From the NCBI GenBank assembly GCA_943737045.1, contig CALSFV010000215.1, positions 62,001 to 126,000 of the forward strand: DNA of 64,000 nt, in the 5' to 3' direction. Origin of the DNA: Parapristionchus giblindavisi (lineage: Eukaryota > Nematoda > Chromadorea > Rhabditida > Diplogasteridae). This document shows, piece by piece, positions 1-10,800 of this stretch. Positions within the stretch are counted from its first letter, which is position 1. Each line of letters opens with the position of its first letter. The notes beneath the pieces are model-generated. The model saw nothing but the letters and a program-made list of their open reading frames with translations. It was not told the DNA's origin and ran no database searches. The position numbers were made by a program, and so were the translations under genes.

Positions 1-8
1 TGGTATAT

Positions 9-28
9 GCTACGATAAGCTACGATAA
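9..28 (+). repeat. 10-bp perfect tandem duplication GCTACGATAA x2
   Basis: GCTACGATAA occurs twice in a row at 9-18 and 19-28 and in almost every monomer. The second copy is occasionally altered: GCTACGAGAA in the monomers after the 253-bp units, and GCAACGATAA at 56820 and 57783. The first is altered at 40240 (GCTACAATAA). It may be a slippage product fixed in the ancestral monomer. Confidence 0.85.
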
Positions 29-33
29 AGCAT

Positions 34-43
34 TGACGTGTCA
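34..43. other. dyad motif TGACGTGTCA, repeated in every monomer
   Basis: The motif has inverted arms TGAC/GTCA around GT and resembles a CRE/bZIP site with two extra bases. It is present in nearly every monomer; TTGGCGTGTCA at 9343 and 16082 is an exception. Binding by any protein is not shown. Confidence 0.35.
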
Positions 44-245
44 CGAATTCTTTATTGCCAAAAATGCATAATTCAATTTTGTTAATTCGGCTGAAGTGGC
101 CGTTGTTCAACATGGGAACGTGCAAAATACTCAGAATTTTTTGCTCTTTCGTTTGGTATATGACACGCTGGCTCTAGCAGAAAATTTTTCATTTCAGGTA
201 ATCTTTTGGTCTTATCAGAGTGAAAGCTACTTTTGTACTTTGGGC

Positions 246-255
246 ATTGTGCAAT
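246..255. other. dyad motif ATTGTGCAAT, repeated in every monomer
   Basis: The arms ATTG/CAAT flank TG, close to the C/EBP-type dyad. The motif is very constant across the array, with single-copy changes such as ATTGTACAAT at 52456, 56408 and 57371 and ATTGTGAGAT at 36310. No evidence of binding is available. Confidence 0.35.
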
Positions 256-317
256 CAACACAAGATTACAGTTTGACATGAACTGAAGTGTAGATTATTC
301 AGAATTGTTTGCTCTTT

Positions 318-323
318 CACGTG
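318..323. other. palindrome CACGTG (E-box core), repeated in most monomers
   Basis: CACGTG follows the second CTCTTT segment of each monomer. It is kept in the GTGGTATA, GTGGAATA and GTGGACTA variants because the polymorphism lies just downstream. The corresponding place in the first half-repeat reads CGTTTG, so the palindrome is specific to the second half. It fits the bHLH E-box core; function is unknown. Confidence 0.4.
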
Positions 324-3300
324 GTATATGCTACGATAAGCTACGATAAAGCATTGACGTGTCACGAATTCTTTATTGCCAAAAATGCATAATTCAATTT
401 TGTTAATTCGGCTGAAGTGGCCGTTGTTCAACATGGGAACGTGCACAATACTCAGAATTTTTTGCTCTTTCGTTTGGTATATGACACGCTGGCTCTAGCA
501 GAAAATTTTTCATTTCAGGTAATCTTTTGGTCTTATCAGAGTGAAAGCTACTTTTGTACTTTGGGCATTGTGCAATCAACACAAGATTACAGTTTGACAT
601 GAACTGAAGTGTAGATTATTCAGAATTTTTTGCTCTTTCACGTGGTATATGCTACGATAAGCTACGATAAAGCATTGACGTGTCACGAATTCTTTATTGC
701 CAAAAATGCATAATTCAATTTTGTTAATTCGGCTGAAGTGGCCGTTGTTCAACATGGGAACGTGCAAAATACTCAGAATTTTTTGCTCTTTCGTTTGGTA
801 TATGACACGCTGGCTCTAGCAGAAAATTTTTCATTTCAGGTAATCTTTTGGTCTTATCAGAGTGAAAGCTACTTTTGTACTTTGGGCATTGTGCAATCAA
901 CACAAGATTACAGTTTGACATGAACTGAAGTGTAGATTATTCAGAATTTTTTGCTCTTTCACGTGGTATATGCTACGATAAGCTACGATAAAGCATTGAC
1001 GTGTCACGAATTCTTTATTGCCAAAAATGCATAATTCAATTTTGTTAATTCAGCTGAAGTGGCCGTTGTTCAACATGGGAACGTGCAAAATACTCAGAAT
1101 TTTTTGCTCTTTCGTTTGGTATATGACACGCTGGGTCTAGCAGAAAATTTTTCATGTCATGTAATCGTTTGGTCTTATCAGAGTGAAAGCTATTTTTGTA
1201 CTTTGGGCATTGTGCAATCAACACAAGATTACAGTTTGACATGAACTGAAGTGTAGATTATTCAGAATTTTTTGCTCTTTCACGTGGTATATGCTACGAT
1301 AAGCTACGATAAAGCATTGACGTGTCACGAATTCTTTATTGCCAAAAATGCATAATTCAATTTTGTTAATTCGGCTGAAGTGGCCGTTGTTCAACATGGG
1401 AACGTGCAACATACTCAGAATTTTTTGCTCTTTCGTTTGGTATATGACACGCTGGGTCTAGCAGAAAATTTTTCATTTCAGGTAATCTTTTGGTCTTATC
1501 AGAGTGAAAGCTACTTTTGTACTTTGGGCATTGTGCAATCAACACAAGATTACAGTTTGACATGAACTGAAGTGTCGATTATTTAGAATTTTTTGCTCTT
1601 TCACGTGGTATATGCTACGATAAGCTACGATAAAGCATTGACGTGTCACGAATTCTTTATTGCCAAAAATGCATAATTCAATTTTGTTAATTCGGCTGAA
1701 GTGGCCGTTGTTCAACATGGGAACGTGCAAAATACTCAGAATTTTTTGCTCTTTCGTTTGGTATATGACACGCTGGCTCTAGCAGAAAATTTTTCATTTC
1801 AGGTAATCTTGTGGTCTTATCAGAGTGAAAGCTACTTTTGTACTTTGGGCATTGTGCAATCAACACAAGATTACAGTTTGACATGAACTGAAGTGTAGAT
1901 TATTCAGAATTTTTTGCTCTTTCACGTGGTATATGCTACGATAAGCTACGATAAAGCATTGACGTGTCACGAATTCTTTATTGCCAAAAATGCATAATTC
2001 AATTTTGTTAATTCGGCTGAAGTGGCCGTTGTTCAACATGGGAACGTGCAAAATACTCAGAATTTTTTGCTCTTTCGTTTGGTATATGACACGCTGGCTC
2101 TAGCAGAAAATTTTTCATTTCAGGTAATCTTTTGGTCTTATCAGAGTGAAAGCTACTTTTGTACTTTGGGCATTGTGCAATCAACACAAGATTACAGTTT
2201 GACATGAACTGAAGTGTAGATTATTCAGAATTTTTTGCTCTTTCACGTGGTATATGCTACGATAAGCTACGATAAAGCATTGACGTGTCACGAATTCTTT
2301 ATTGCCAAAAATGCATAATTCAATTTTGTTAATTCGGCTGAAGTGGCCGTTGTTCAACATGGGAACGTGCAAAATACTCAGATTTTTTTGCTCTTTCGTT
2401 TGGTATATGACACGCTGGCTCTAGCAGAAAATTTTTCATTTCAGGTAATCTTTTGGTCTTATCAGAGTGAAAGCTACTTTTGTACTTTGGGCATTGTGCA
2501 ATCAACACAAGATTACAGTTTGACATGAACTGAAGTGTAGATTATTCAGAATTTTTTGCTCTTTCACGTGGTATATGCTACGATAAGCTACGATAAAGCA
2601 TTGACGTGTCACGAATTCTTTATTGCCAAAAATGCATAATTCAATTTTGTTAATTCGGCTGAAGTGGCCGTTGTTCAACATGGGAACGTGCAAAATACTC
2701 AGAATTTTTTGCTCTTTCGTTTGGTATATGACACGCTGGGTCTAGCAGAAAATTTTTCATGTCATGTAATCGTTTGGTCTTATCAGAGTGAAAGCTATTT
2801 TTGTACTTTGGGCATTGTGCAATCAACACAAGATTACAGTTTGACATGAACTGAAGTGTAGATTATTCAGAATTTTTTGCTCTTTCACGTGGTATATGCT
2901 ACGATAAGCTACGATAAAGCATTGACGTGTCACGAATTCTTTATTGCCAAAAATGCATAATTCAATTTTGTTAATTCGGCTGAAGTGGCCGTTGTTCAAC
3001 ATGGGAACGTGCAACATACTCAGAATTGTTTGCTCTTTCGTTTGGTATATGACACGCTGGGTCTAGCAGAAAATTTTTCATTTCAGGTAATCTTTTGGTC
3101 TTATCAGAGTGAAAGCTACTTTTGTACTTTGGGCATTGTGCAATCAACACAAGATTACAGTTTGACATGAACTGAAGTGTCGATTATTTAGAATTTTTTG
3201 CTCTTTCACGTGGTATATGCTACGATAAGCTACGATAAAGCATTGACGTGTCACGAATTCTTTATTGCCAAAAATGCATAATTCAATTTTGTTAATTCGG

Positions 3301-4809
3301 CTGAAGTGGCCGTTGTTCAACATGGGAACGTGCAAAATACTCAGAATTTTTTGCTCTTTCGTTTGGTATATGACACGCTGGCTCTAGCAGAAAATTTTTC
3401 ATTTCAGGTAATCTTGTGGTCTTATCAGAGTGAAAGCTACTTTTGTACTTTGGGCATTGTGCAATCAACACAAGATTACAGTTTGACATGAACTGAAGTG
3501 TAGATTATTCAGAATTTTTTGCTCTTTCACGTGGTATATGCTACGATAAGCTACGATAAAGCATTGACGTGTCACGAATTCTTTATTGCCAAAAATGCAT
3601 AATTCAATTTTGTTAATTCGGCTGAAGTGGCCGTTGTTCAACATGGGAACGTGCAAAATACTCAGAATTTTTTGCTCTTTCGTTTGGTATATGACACGCT
3701 GGCTCTAGCAGAAAATTTTTCATTTCAGGTAATCTTTTGGTCTTATCAGAGTGAAAGCTACTTTTGTACTTTGGGCATTGTGCAATCAACACAAGATTAC
3801 AGTTTGACATGAACTGAAGTGTAGATTATTCAGAATTTTTTGCTCTTTCACGTGGTATATGCTACGATAAGCTACGATAAAGCATTGACGTGTCACGAAT
3901 TCTTTATTGCCAAAAATGCATAATTCAATTTTGTTAATTCGGCTGAAGTGGCCGTTGTTCAACATGGGAACGTGCAAAATACTCAGATTTTTTTGCTCTT
4001 TCGTTTGGTATATGACACGCTGGCTCTAGCAGAAAATTTTTCATTTCAGGTAATCTTTTGGTCTTATCAGAGTGAAAGCTACTTTTGTACTTTGGGCATT
4101 GTGCAATCAACACAAGATTACAGTTTGACATGAACTGAAGTGTAGATTATTCAGAATTTTTTGCTCTTTCACGTGGTATATGCTACGATAAGCTACGATA
4201 AAGCATTGACGTGTCACGAATTCTTTATTGCCAAAAATGCATAATTCAATTTTGTTAATTCGGCTGAAGTGGCCGTTGTTCAACATGGGAACGTGCAAAA
4301 TACTCAGAATTTTTTGCTCTTTCGTTTGGTATATGACACGCTGGCTCTAGCAGAAAATTTTTCATTTCAGGTAATCTTGTGGTCTTATCAGAGTGAAAGC
4401 TACTTTTGTACTTTGGGCATTGTGCAATCAACACAAGATTACAGTTTGACATGAACTGAAGTGTAGATTATTCAGAATTTTTTGCTCTTTCACGTGGTAT
4501 ATGCTACGATAAGCTACGATAAAGCATTGACGTGTCACGAATTCTTTATTGCCAAAAATGCATAATTCAATTTTGTTAATTCGGCTGAAGTGGCCGTTGT
4601 TCAACATGGGAACGTGCAAAATACTCAGAATTTTTTGCTCTTTCGTTTGGTATATGACACGCTGGCTCTAGCAGAAAATTTTTCATTTCAGGTAATCTTT
4701 TGGTCTTATCAGAGTGAAAGCTACTTTTGTACTTTGGGCATTGTGCAATCAACACAAGATTACAGTTTGACATGAACTGAAGTGTAGATTATTCAGAATT
4801 GTTTGCTCT

Positions 4810-7800
4810 TTCACGTGGTATATGCTACGATAAGCTACGATAAAGCATTGACGTGTCACGAATTCTTTATTGCCAAAAATGCATAATTCAATTTTGTTAA
4901 TTCGGCTGAAGTGGCCGTTGTTCAACATGGGAACGTGCACAATACTCAGAATTTTTTGCTCTTTCGTTTGGTATATGACACGCTGGCTCTAGCAGAAAAT
5001 TTTTCATTTCAGGTAATCTTTTGGTCTTATCAGAGTGAAAGCTACTTTTGTACTTTGGGCATTGTGCAATCAACACAAGATTACAGTTTGACATGAACTG
5101 AAGTGTAGATTATTCAGAATTTTTTGCTCTTTCACGTGGTATATGCTACGATAAGCTACGATAAAGCATTGACGTGTCACGAATTCTTTATTGCCAAAAA
5201 TGCATAATTCAATTTTGTTAATTCGGCTGAAGTGGCCGTTGTTCAACATGGGAACGTGCAAAATACTCAGAATTTTTTGCTCTTTCGTTTGGTATATGAC
5301 ACGCTGGCTCTAGCAGAAAATTTTTCATTTCAGGTAATCTTTTGGTCTTATCAGAGTGAAAGCTACTTTTGTACTTTGGGCATTGTGCAATCAACACAAG
5401 ATTACAGTTTGACATGAACTGAAGTGTAGATTATTCAGAATTTTTTGCTCTTTCACGTGGTATATGCTACGATAAGCTACGATAAAGCATTGACGTGTCA
5501 CGAATTCTTTATTGCCAAAAATGCATAATTCAATTTTGTTAATTCAGCTGAAGTGGCCGTTGTTCAACATGGGAACGTGCAAAATACTCAGAATTTTTTG
5601 CTCTTTCGTTTGGTATATGACACGCTGGGTCTAGCAGAAAATTTTTCATGTCATGTAATCGTTTGGTCTTATCAGAGTGAAAGCTATTTTTGTACTTTGG
5701 GCATTGTGCAATCAACACAAGATTACAGTTTGACATGAACTGAAGTGTAGATTATTCAGAATTTTTTGCTCTTTCACGTGGTATATGCTACGATAAGCTA
5801 CGATAAAGCATTGACGTGTCACGAATTCTTTATTGCCAAAAATGCATAATTCAATTTTGTTAATTCGGCTGAAGTGGCCGTTGTTCAACATGGGAACGTG
5901 CAACATACTCAGAATTTTTTGCTCTTTCGTTTGGTATATGACACGCTGGGTCTAGCAGAAAATTTTTCATTTCAGGTAATCTTTTGGTCTTATCAGAGTG
6001 AAAGCTACTTTTGTACTTTGGGCATTGTGCAATCAACACAAGATTACAGTTTGACATGAACTGAAGTGTCGATTATTTAGAATTTTTTGCTCTTTCACGT
6101 GGTATATGCTACGATAAGCTACGATAAAGCATTGACGTGTCACGAATTCTTTATTGCCAAAAATGCATAATTCAATTTTGTTAATTCGGCTGAAGTGGCC
6201 GTTGTTCAACATGGGAACGTGCAAAATACTCAGAATTTTTTGCTCTTTCGTTTGGTATATGACACGCTGGCTCTAGCAGAAAATTTTTCATTTCAGGTAA
6301 TCTTGTGGTCTTATCAGAGTGAAAGCTACTTTTGTACTTTGGGCATTGTGCAATCAACACAAGATTACAGTTTGACATGAACTGAAGTGTAGATTATTCA
6401 GAATTTTTTGCTCTTTCACGTGGTATATGCTACGATAAGCTACGATAAAGCATTGACGTGTCACGAATTCTTTATTGCCAAAAATGCATAATTCAATTTT
6501 GTTAATTCGGCTGAAGTGGCCGTTGTTCAACATGGGAACGTGCAAAATACTCAGAATTTTTTGCTCTTTCGTTTGGTATATGACACGCTGGCTCTAGCAG
6601 AAAATTTTTCATTTCAGGTAATCTTTTGGTCTTATCAGAGTGAAAGCTACTTTTGTACTTTGGGCATTGTGCAATCAACACAAGATTACAGTTTGACATG
6701 AACTGAAGTGTAGATTATTCAGAATTTTTTGCTCTTTCACGTGGTATATGCTACGATAAGCTACGATAAAGCATTGACGTGTCACGAATTCTTTATTGCC
6801 AAAAATGCATAATTCAATTTTGTTAATTCAGCTGAAGTGGCCGTTGTTCAACATGGGAACGTGCAAAATACTCAGAATTTTTTGCTCTTTCGTTTGGTAT
6901 ATGACACGCTGGCTCTAGCAGAAAATTTTTCATTTCAGGTAATCTTTTGGTCTTATCAGAGTGAAAGCTACTTTTGTACTTTGGGCATTGTGCAATCAAC
7001 ACAAGATTACAGTTTGACATGAACTGAAGTGTCGATTATTTAGAATTTTTTGCTCTTTCACGTGGTATATGCTACGATAAGCTACGATAAAGCATTGACG
7101 TGTCACGAATTCTTTATTGCCAAAAATGCATAATTCAATTTTGTTAATTCGGCTGAAGTGGCCGTTGTTCAACATGGGAACGTGCAAAATACTCAGAATT
7201 TTTTGCTCTTTCGTTTGGTATATGACACGCTGGCTCTAGCAGAAAATTTTTCATTTCAGGTAATCTTGTGGTCTTATCAGAGTGAAAGCTACTTTTGTAC
7301 TTTGGGCATTGTGCAATCAACACAAGATTACAGTTTGACATGAACTGAAGTGTAGATTATTCAGAATTTTTTGCTCTTTCACGTGGTATATGCTACGATA
7401 AGCTACGATAAAGCATTGACGTGTCACGAATTCTTTATTGCCAAAAATGCATAATTCAATTTTGTTAATTCGGCTGAAGTGGCCGTTGTTCAACATGGGA
7501 ACGTGCAAAATACTCAGAATTTTTTGCTCTTTCGTTTGGTATATGACACGCTGGCTCTAGCAGAAAATTTTTCATTTCAGGTAATCTTTTGGTCTTATCA
7601 GAGTGAAAGCTACTTTTGTACTTTGGGCATTGTGCAATCAACACAAGATTACAGTTTGACATGAACTGAAGTGTAGATTATTCAGAATTTTTTGCTCTTT
7701 CACGTGGTATATGCTACGATAAGCTACGATAAAGCATTGACGTGTCACGAATTCTTTATTGCCAAAAATGCATAATTCAATTTTGTTAATTCAGCTGAAG

Positions 7801-10800
7801 TGGCCGTTGTTCAACATGGGAACGTGCAAAATACTCAGAATTTTTTGCTCTTTCGTTTGGTATATGACACGCTGGCTCTAGCAGAAAATTTTTCATTTCA
7901 GGTAATCTTTTGGTCTTATCAGAGTGAAAGCTACTTTTGTACTTTGGGCATTGTGCAATCAACACAAGATTACAGTTTGACATGAACTGAAGTGTCGATT
8001 ATTTAGAATTTTTTGCTCTTTCACGTGGTATATGCTACGATAAGCTACGATAAAGCATTGACGTGTCACGAATTCTTTATTGCCAAAAATGCATAATTCA
8101 ATTTTGTTAATTCGGCTGAAGTGGCCGTTGTTCAACATGGGAACGTGCAAAATACTCAGAATTTTTTGCTCTTTCGTTTGGTATATGACACGCTGGCTCT
8201 AGCAGAAAATTTTTCATTTCAGGTAATCTTGTGGTCTTATCAGAGTGAAAGCTACTTTTGTACTTTGGGCATTGTGCAATCAACACAAGATTACAGTTTG
8301 ACATGAACTGAAGTGTAGATTATTCAGAATTTTTTGCTCTTTCACGTGGTATATGCTACGATAAGCTACGATAAAGCATTGACGTGTCACGAATTCTTTA
8401 TTGCCAAAAATGCATAATTCAATTTTGTTAATTCGGCTGAAGTGGCCGTTGTTCAACATGGGAACGTGCAAAATACTCAGAATTTTTTGCTCTTTCGTTT
8501 GGTATATGACACGCTGGCTCTAGCAGAAAATTTTTCATTTCAGGTAATCTTTTGGTCTTATCAGAGTGAAAGCTACTTTTGTACTTTGGGCATTGTGCAA
8601 TCAACACAAGATTACAGTTTGACATGAACTGAAGTGTAGATTATTCAGAATTTTTTGCTCTTTCACGTGGTATATGCTACGATAAGCTACGATAAAGCAT
8701 TGACGTGTCACGAATTCTTTATTGCCAAAAATGCATAATTCAATTTTGTTAATTCAGCTGAAGTGGCCGTTGTTCAACATGGGAACGTGCAAAATACTCA
8801 GAATTTTTTGCTCTTTCGTTTGGTATATGACACGCTGGGTCTAGCAGAAAATTTTTCATGTCATGTAATCGTTTGGTCTTATCAGAGTGAAAGCTACTTT
8901 TGTACTTTGGGCATTGTGCAATCAACACAAGATTACAGTTTGACATGAACTGAAGTGTAGATTATTCAGAATTTTTTGCTCTTTCACGTGGTATATGCTA
9001 CGATAAGCTACGATAAAGCATTGACGTGTCACGAATTCTTTATTGCCAAAAATGCATAATTCAATTTTGTTAATTCGGCTGAAGTGGCCGTTGTTCAACA
9101 TGGGAACGTGCAAAATACTCAGAATGTTTTGCTCTTTCGTTTGGTATATGACACGCTGGGTCTAGCAGAAAATTTTTCATTTCAGATAATCTTTTGGCCT
9201 TATCAGAGTGAAAGCTACTTTTGTACTTTGGGCATTGTGCAATCAACACAAGATTACAGTTTGACATGAACTGAAGTGTAGATTATTCAGAATTTTTTGC
9301 TCTTTCACGTGGAATATGCTACGATAAGCTACGATAAAGCATTGGCGTGTCACGAATTCTTTATTGCCAAAAATGCATAATTCAATTTTGTTAATTCGGC
9401 CGAAGTGGCCGTTGTTCAACATGGGAACGTGCAAAATACTCAGAATTTTTTGCTCTTTCGTTTGGTATATGACACGCTGGGTCTAGCAGAAAATTTTTCA
9501 TTTCAGATAATCTTTTGGCCTTATCAGAGTGAAAGCTACTTTTGTACTTTGGACATTGTGCAATCAACACAAGATTACAGTTTGACATGAACTGAAGTGT
9601 AGATTATTCAGAATTTTTTGCTCTTTCACGTGGTATATGCTACGATAAGCTACGATAAAGCATTGACGTGTCACGAATTCTTTATTGCCAAAAATGCATA
9701 ATTCAATTTTGTTAATTCGGCTGAAGTGGCCGTTGTTCAACATGGGAACGTGCAAAATACTCAGAATTTTTTGCTCTTTCGTTTGGTATATGACACGCTG
9801 GGTCTAGCAGAAAATTTTTCATGTCAGGTAATCGTTTGGTCTTATCAGAGTGAAAGCTACTTTTGTACTTTGGGCATTGTGCAATCAACACAAGATTACA
9901 GTTTGACATGAACTGAAGTGTAGATTATTCAGAATTTTTGCTCTTTCACGTGGTATATGCTACGATAAGCTACGATAAAGCATTGACGTGTCACGAATTC
10001 TTTATTGCCAAAAATGCATAATTCAATTTTGTTAATTCGGCTGAAGTGGCCGTTGTTCAACATGGGAACATGCAAAATACTCAGAATTTTTTGCTCTTTC
10101 GTTTGGTATATGACACGCTGGGTCTAGCAGAAAATTTTTCATGTCAGGTCATCGTTTGGTCTTATCAGAGTGAAAGCTACTTTTGTACTTTGGGCATTGT
10201 GCAATCAACACAAGATTACAGTTTGACATGAACTGAAGTGTAGATTATTCAGAATTTTTTGCTATTTCACGTGGTATATGCTACGATAAGCTACGATAAA
10301 GCATTGACGTGTCACGAATTCTTTATTGCCAAAAATGCATAATTCAATTTTGTTAATTCAGCTGAAGTGGCCGTTGTTCAACATGGGAACGTGCAAAATA
10401 CTCAGAATTTTTTGCTCTTTCGTTTGGTATATGACACGCTGGGTCTAGCAGAAAATTTTTCATTTCAGGTAATCTTTTGGTCTTATCAGAGTGAAAGCTA
10501 CTTTTGTACTTTGGGCATTGTGCAATCAACACAAGATTACAGTTTGACATGAACTGAAGTGTAGATTATTCAGAATTTTTTGCTCTTTCACGTGGAATAT
10601 GCTACGATAAGCTACGATAAAGCATTGACGTGTCACGAATTCTTTATTGCCAAAAATGCATAATTCAATTTTGTTAATTCGGCTGAAGTGGCCGTTGTTC
10701 AACATGGGAACGTGCAAAATACTCAGAATTTTTTGCTCTTTCGTTTGGTATATGACACGCTGGCTCTAGCAGAAAATTTTTCATTTCAGGTAATCTTTTG

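Larger units (their letters stand above)
131..330 (+). repeat. ancient internal duplication within the monomer
   Basis: Segments 131-162 and 299-330 align without gaps over 32 bp. They differ only at GTT versus ACG after the shared CTCTTTC and at one base private to this monomer (T/G in the T-run). Both end in TGGTATATG. The offset is 168 bp, near half of 321, with 153 bp the other way round. A second shared word, CTGAAGTG (91-98 and 283-290), precedes each segment at a different distance. The pattern suggests the 321-bp unit arose from an older repeat of about 150-170 bp whose halves have otherwise diverged. Confidence 0.7.
45..365 (+). repeat. representative satellite monomer (321 bp, EcoRI to EcoRI)
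   Basis: This unit is used as the reference for monomer positions. In order it has the EcoRI site (45-50), an AT-rich stretch to about 88, a CTGAAGTGG motif (91-99), a first CAGAATTTTTTGCTCTTTC segment (132-150), a polymorphic stretch (about 150-225), the dyad ATTGTGCAAT (246-255), a second CAGAATT..TGCTCTTTC segment (300-317), CACGTG (318-323), two tandem copies of GCTACGATAA (330-349) and TGACGTGTCA (355-364). The length is 107 x 3, so reading frames are kept from monomer to monomer. That explains the periodic short ORFs on both strands. Confidence 0.95.
1..6830 (+). repeat. higher-order repeat, 4494-bp offset (14 monomers)
   Basis: The series of variant monomers at 1 to about 2330 recurs at 4495 to about 6830. 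The order is an A-type monomer, the GTGCACAATA type, another A-type, the TTTTTCATGTCATGTAATCG type, the GTGCAACATA type, the AATCTTGTGG type, then A-type again. The match ends where 2382 has AGATTTTTTT and 6829 has ATTCAGCTG. Within the first copy a 1605-bp (5-monomer) repeat is nested: about 1045-2530 against 2650-4135. Confidence 0.8.

Noticed and set aside
147..163. CENP-B box in TTTCGTTTGGTATATG
   Set aside because: It shares TTCG with the box but lacks the required A and CGGG positions. The second half-repeat lacks even the TTCG.
82..279. Open reading frames of 61-65 codons in nearly every monomer on both strands, beginning MSNCNL, MHVPML or MAVVQH
   Set aside because: Monomer length is a multiple of three and monomers are nearly identical, so any chance ORF repeats. 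The plus-strand one starts at GTG, the frames overlap each other on opposite strands, and variants include stops and frame breaks (for example at 38211 and 43649).
45..365. 5S rRNA, tRNA-derived or snRNA-derived repeat
   Set aside because: I see no GGTTCGANNCC-type B box, no cloverleaf arms and no recognisable RNA gene on either strand of the monomer.
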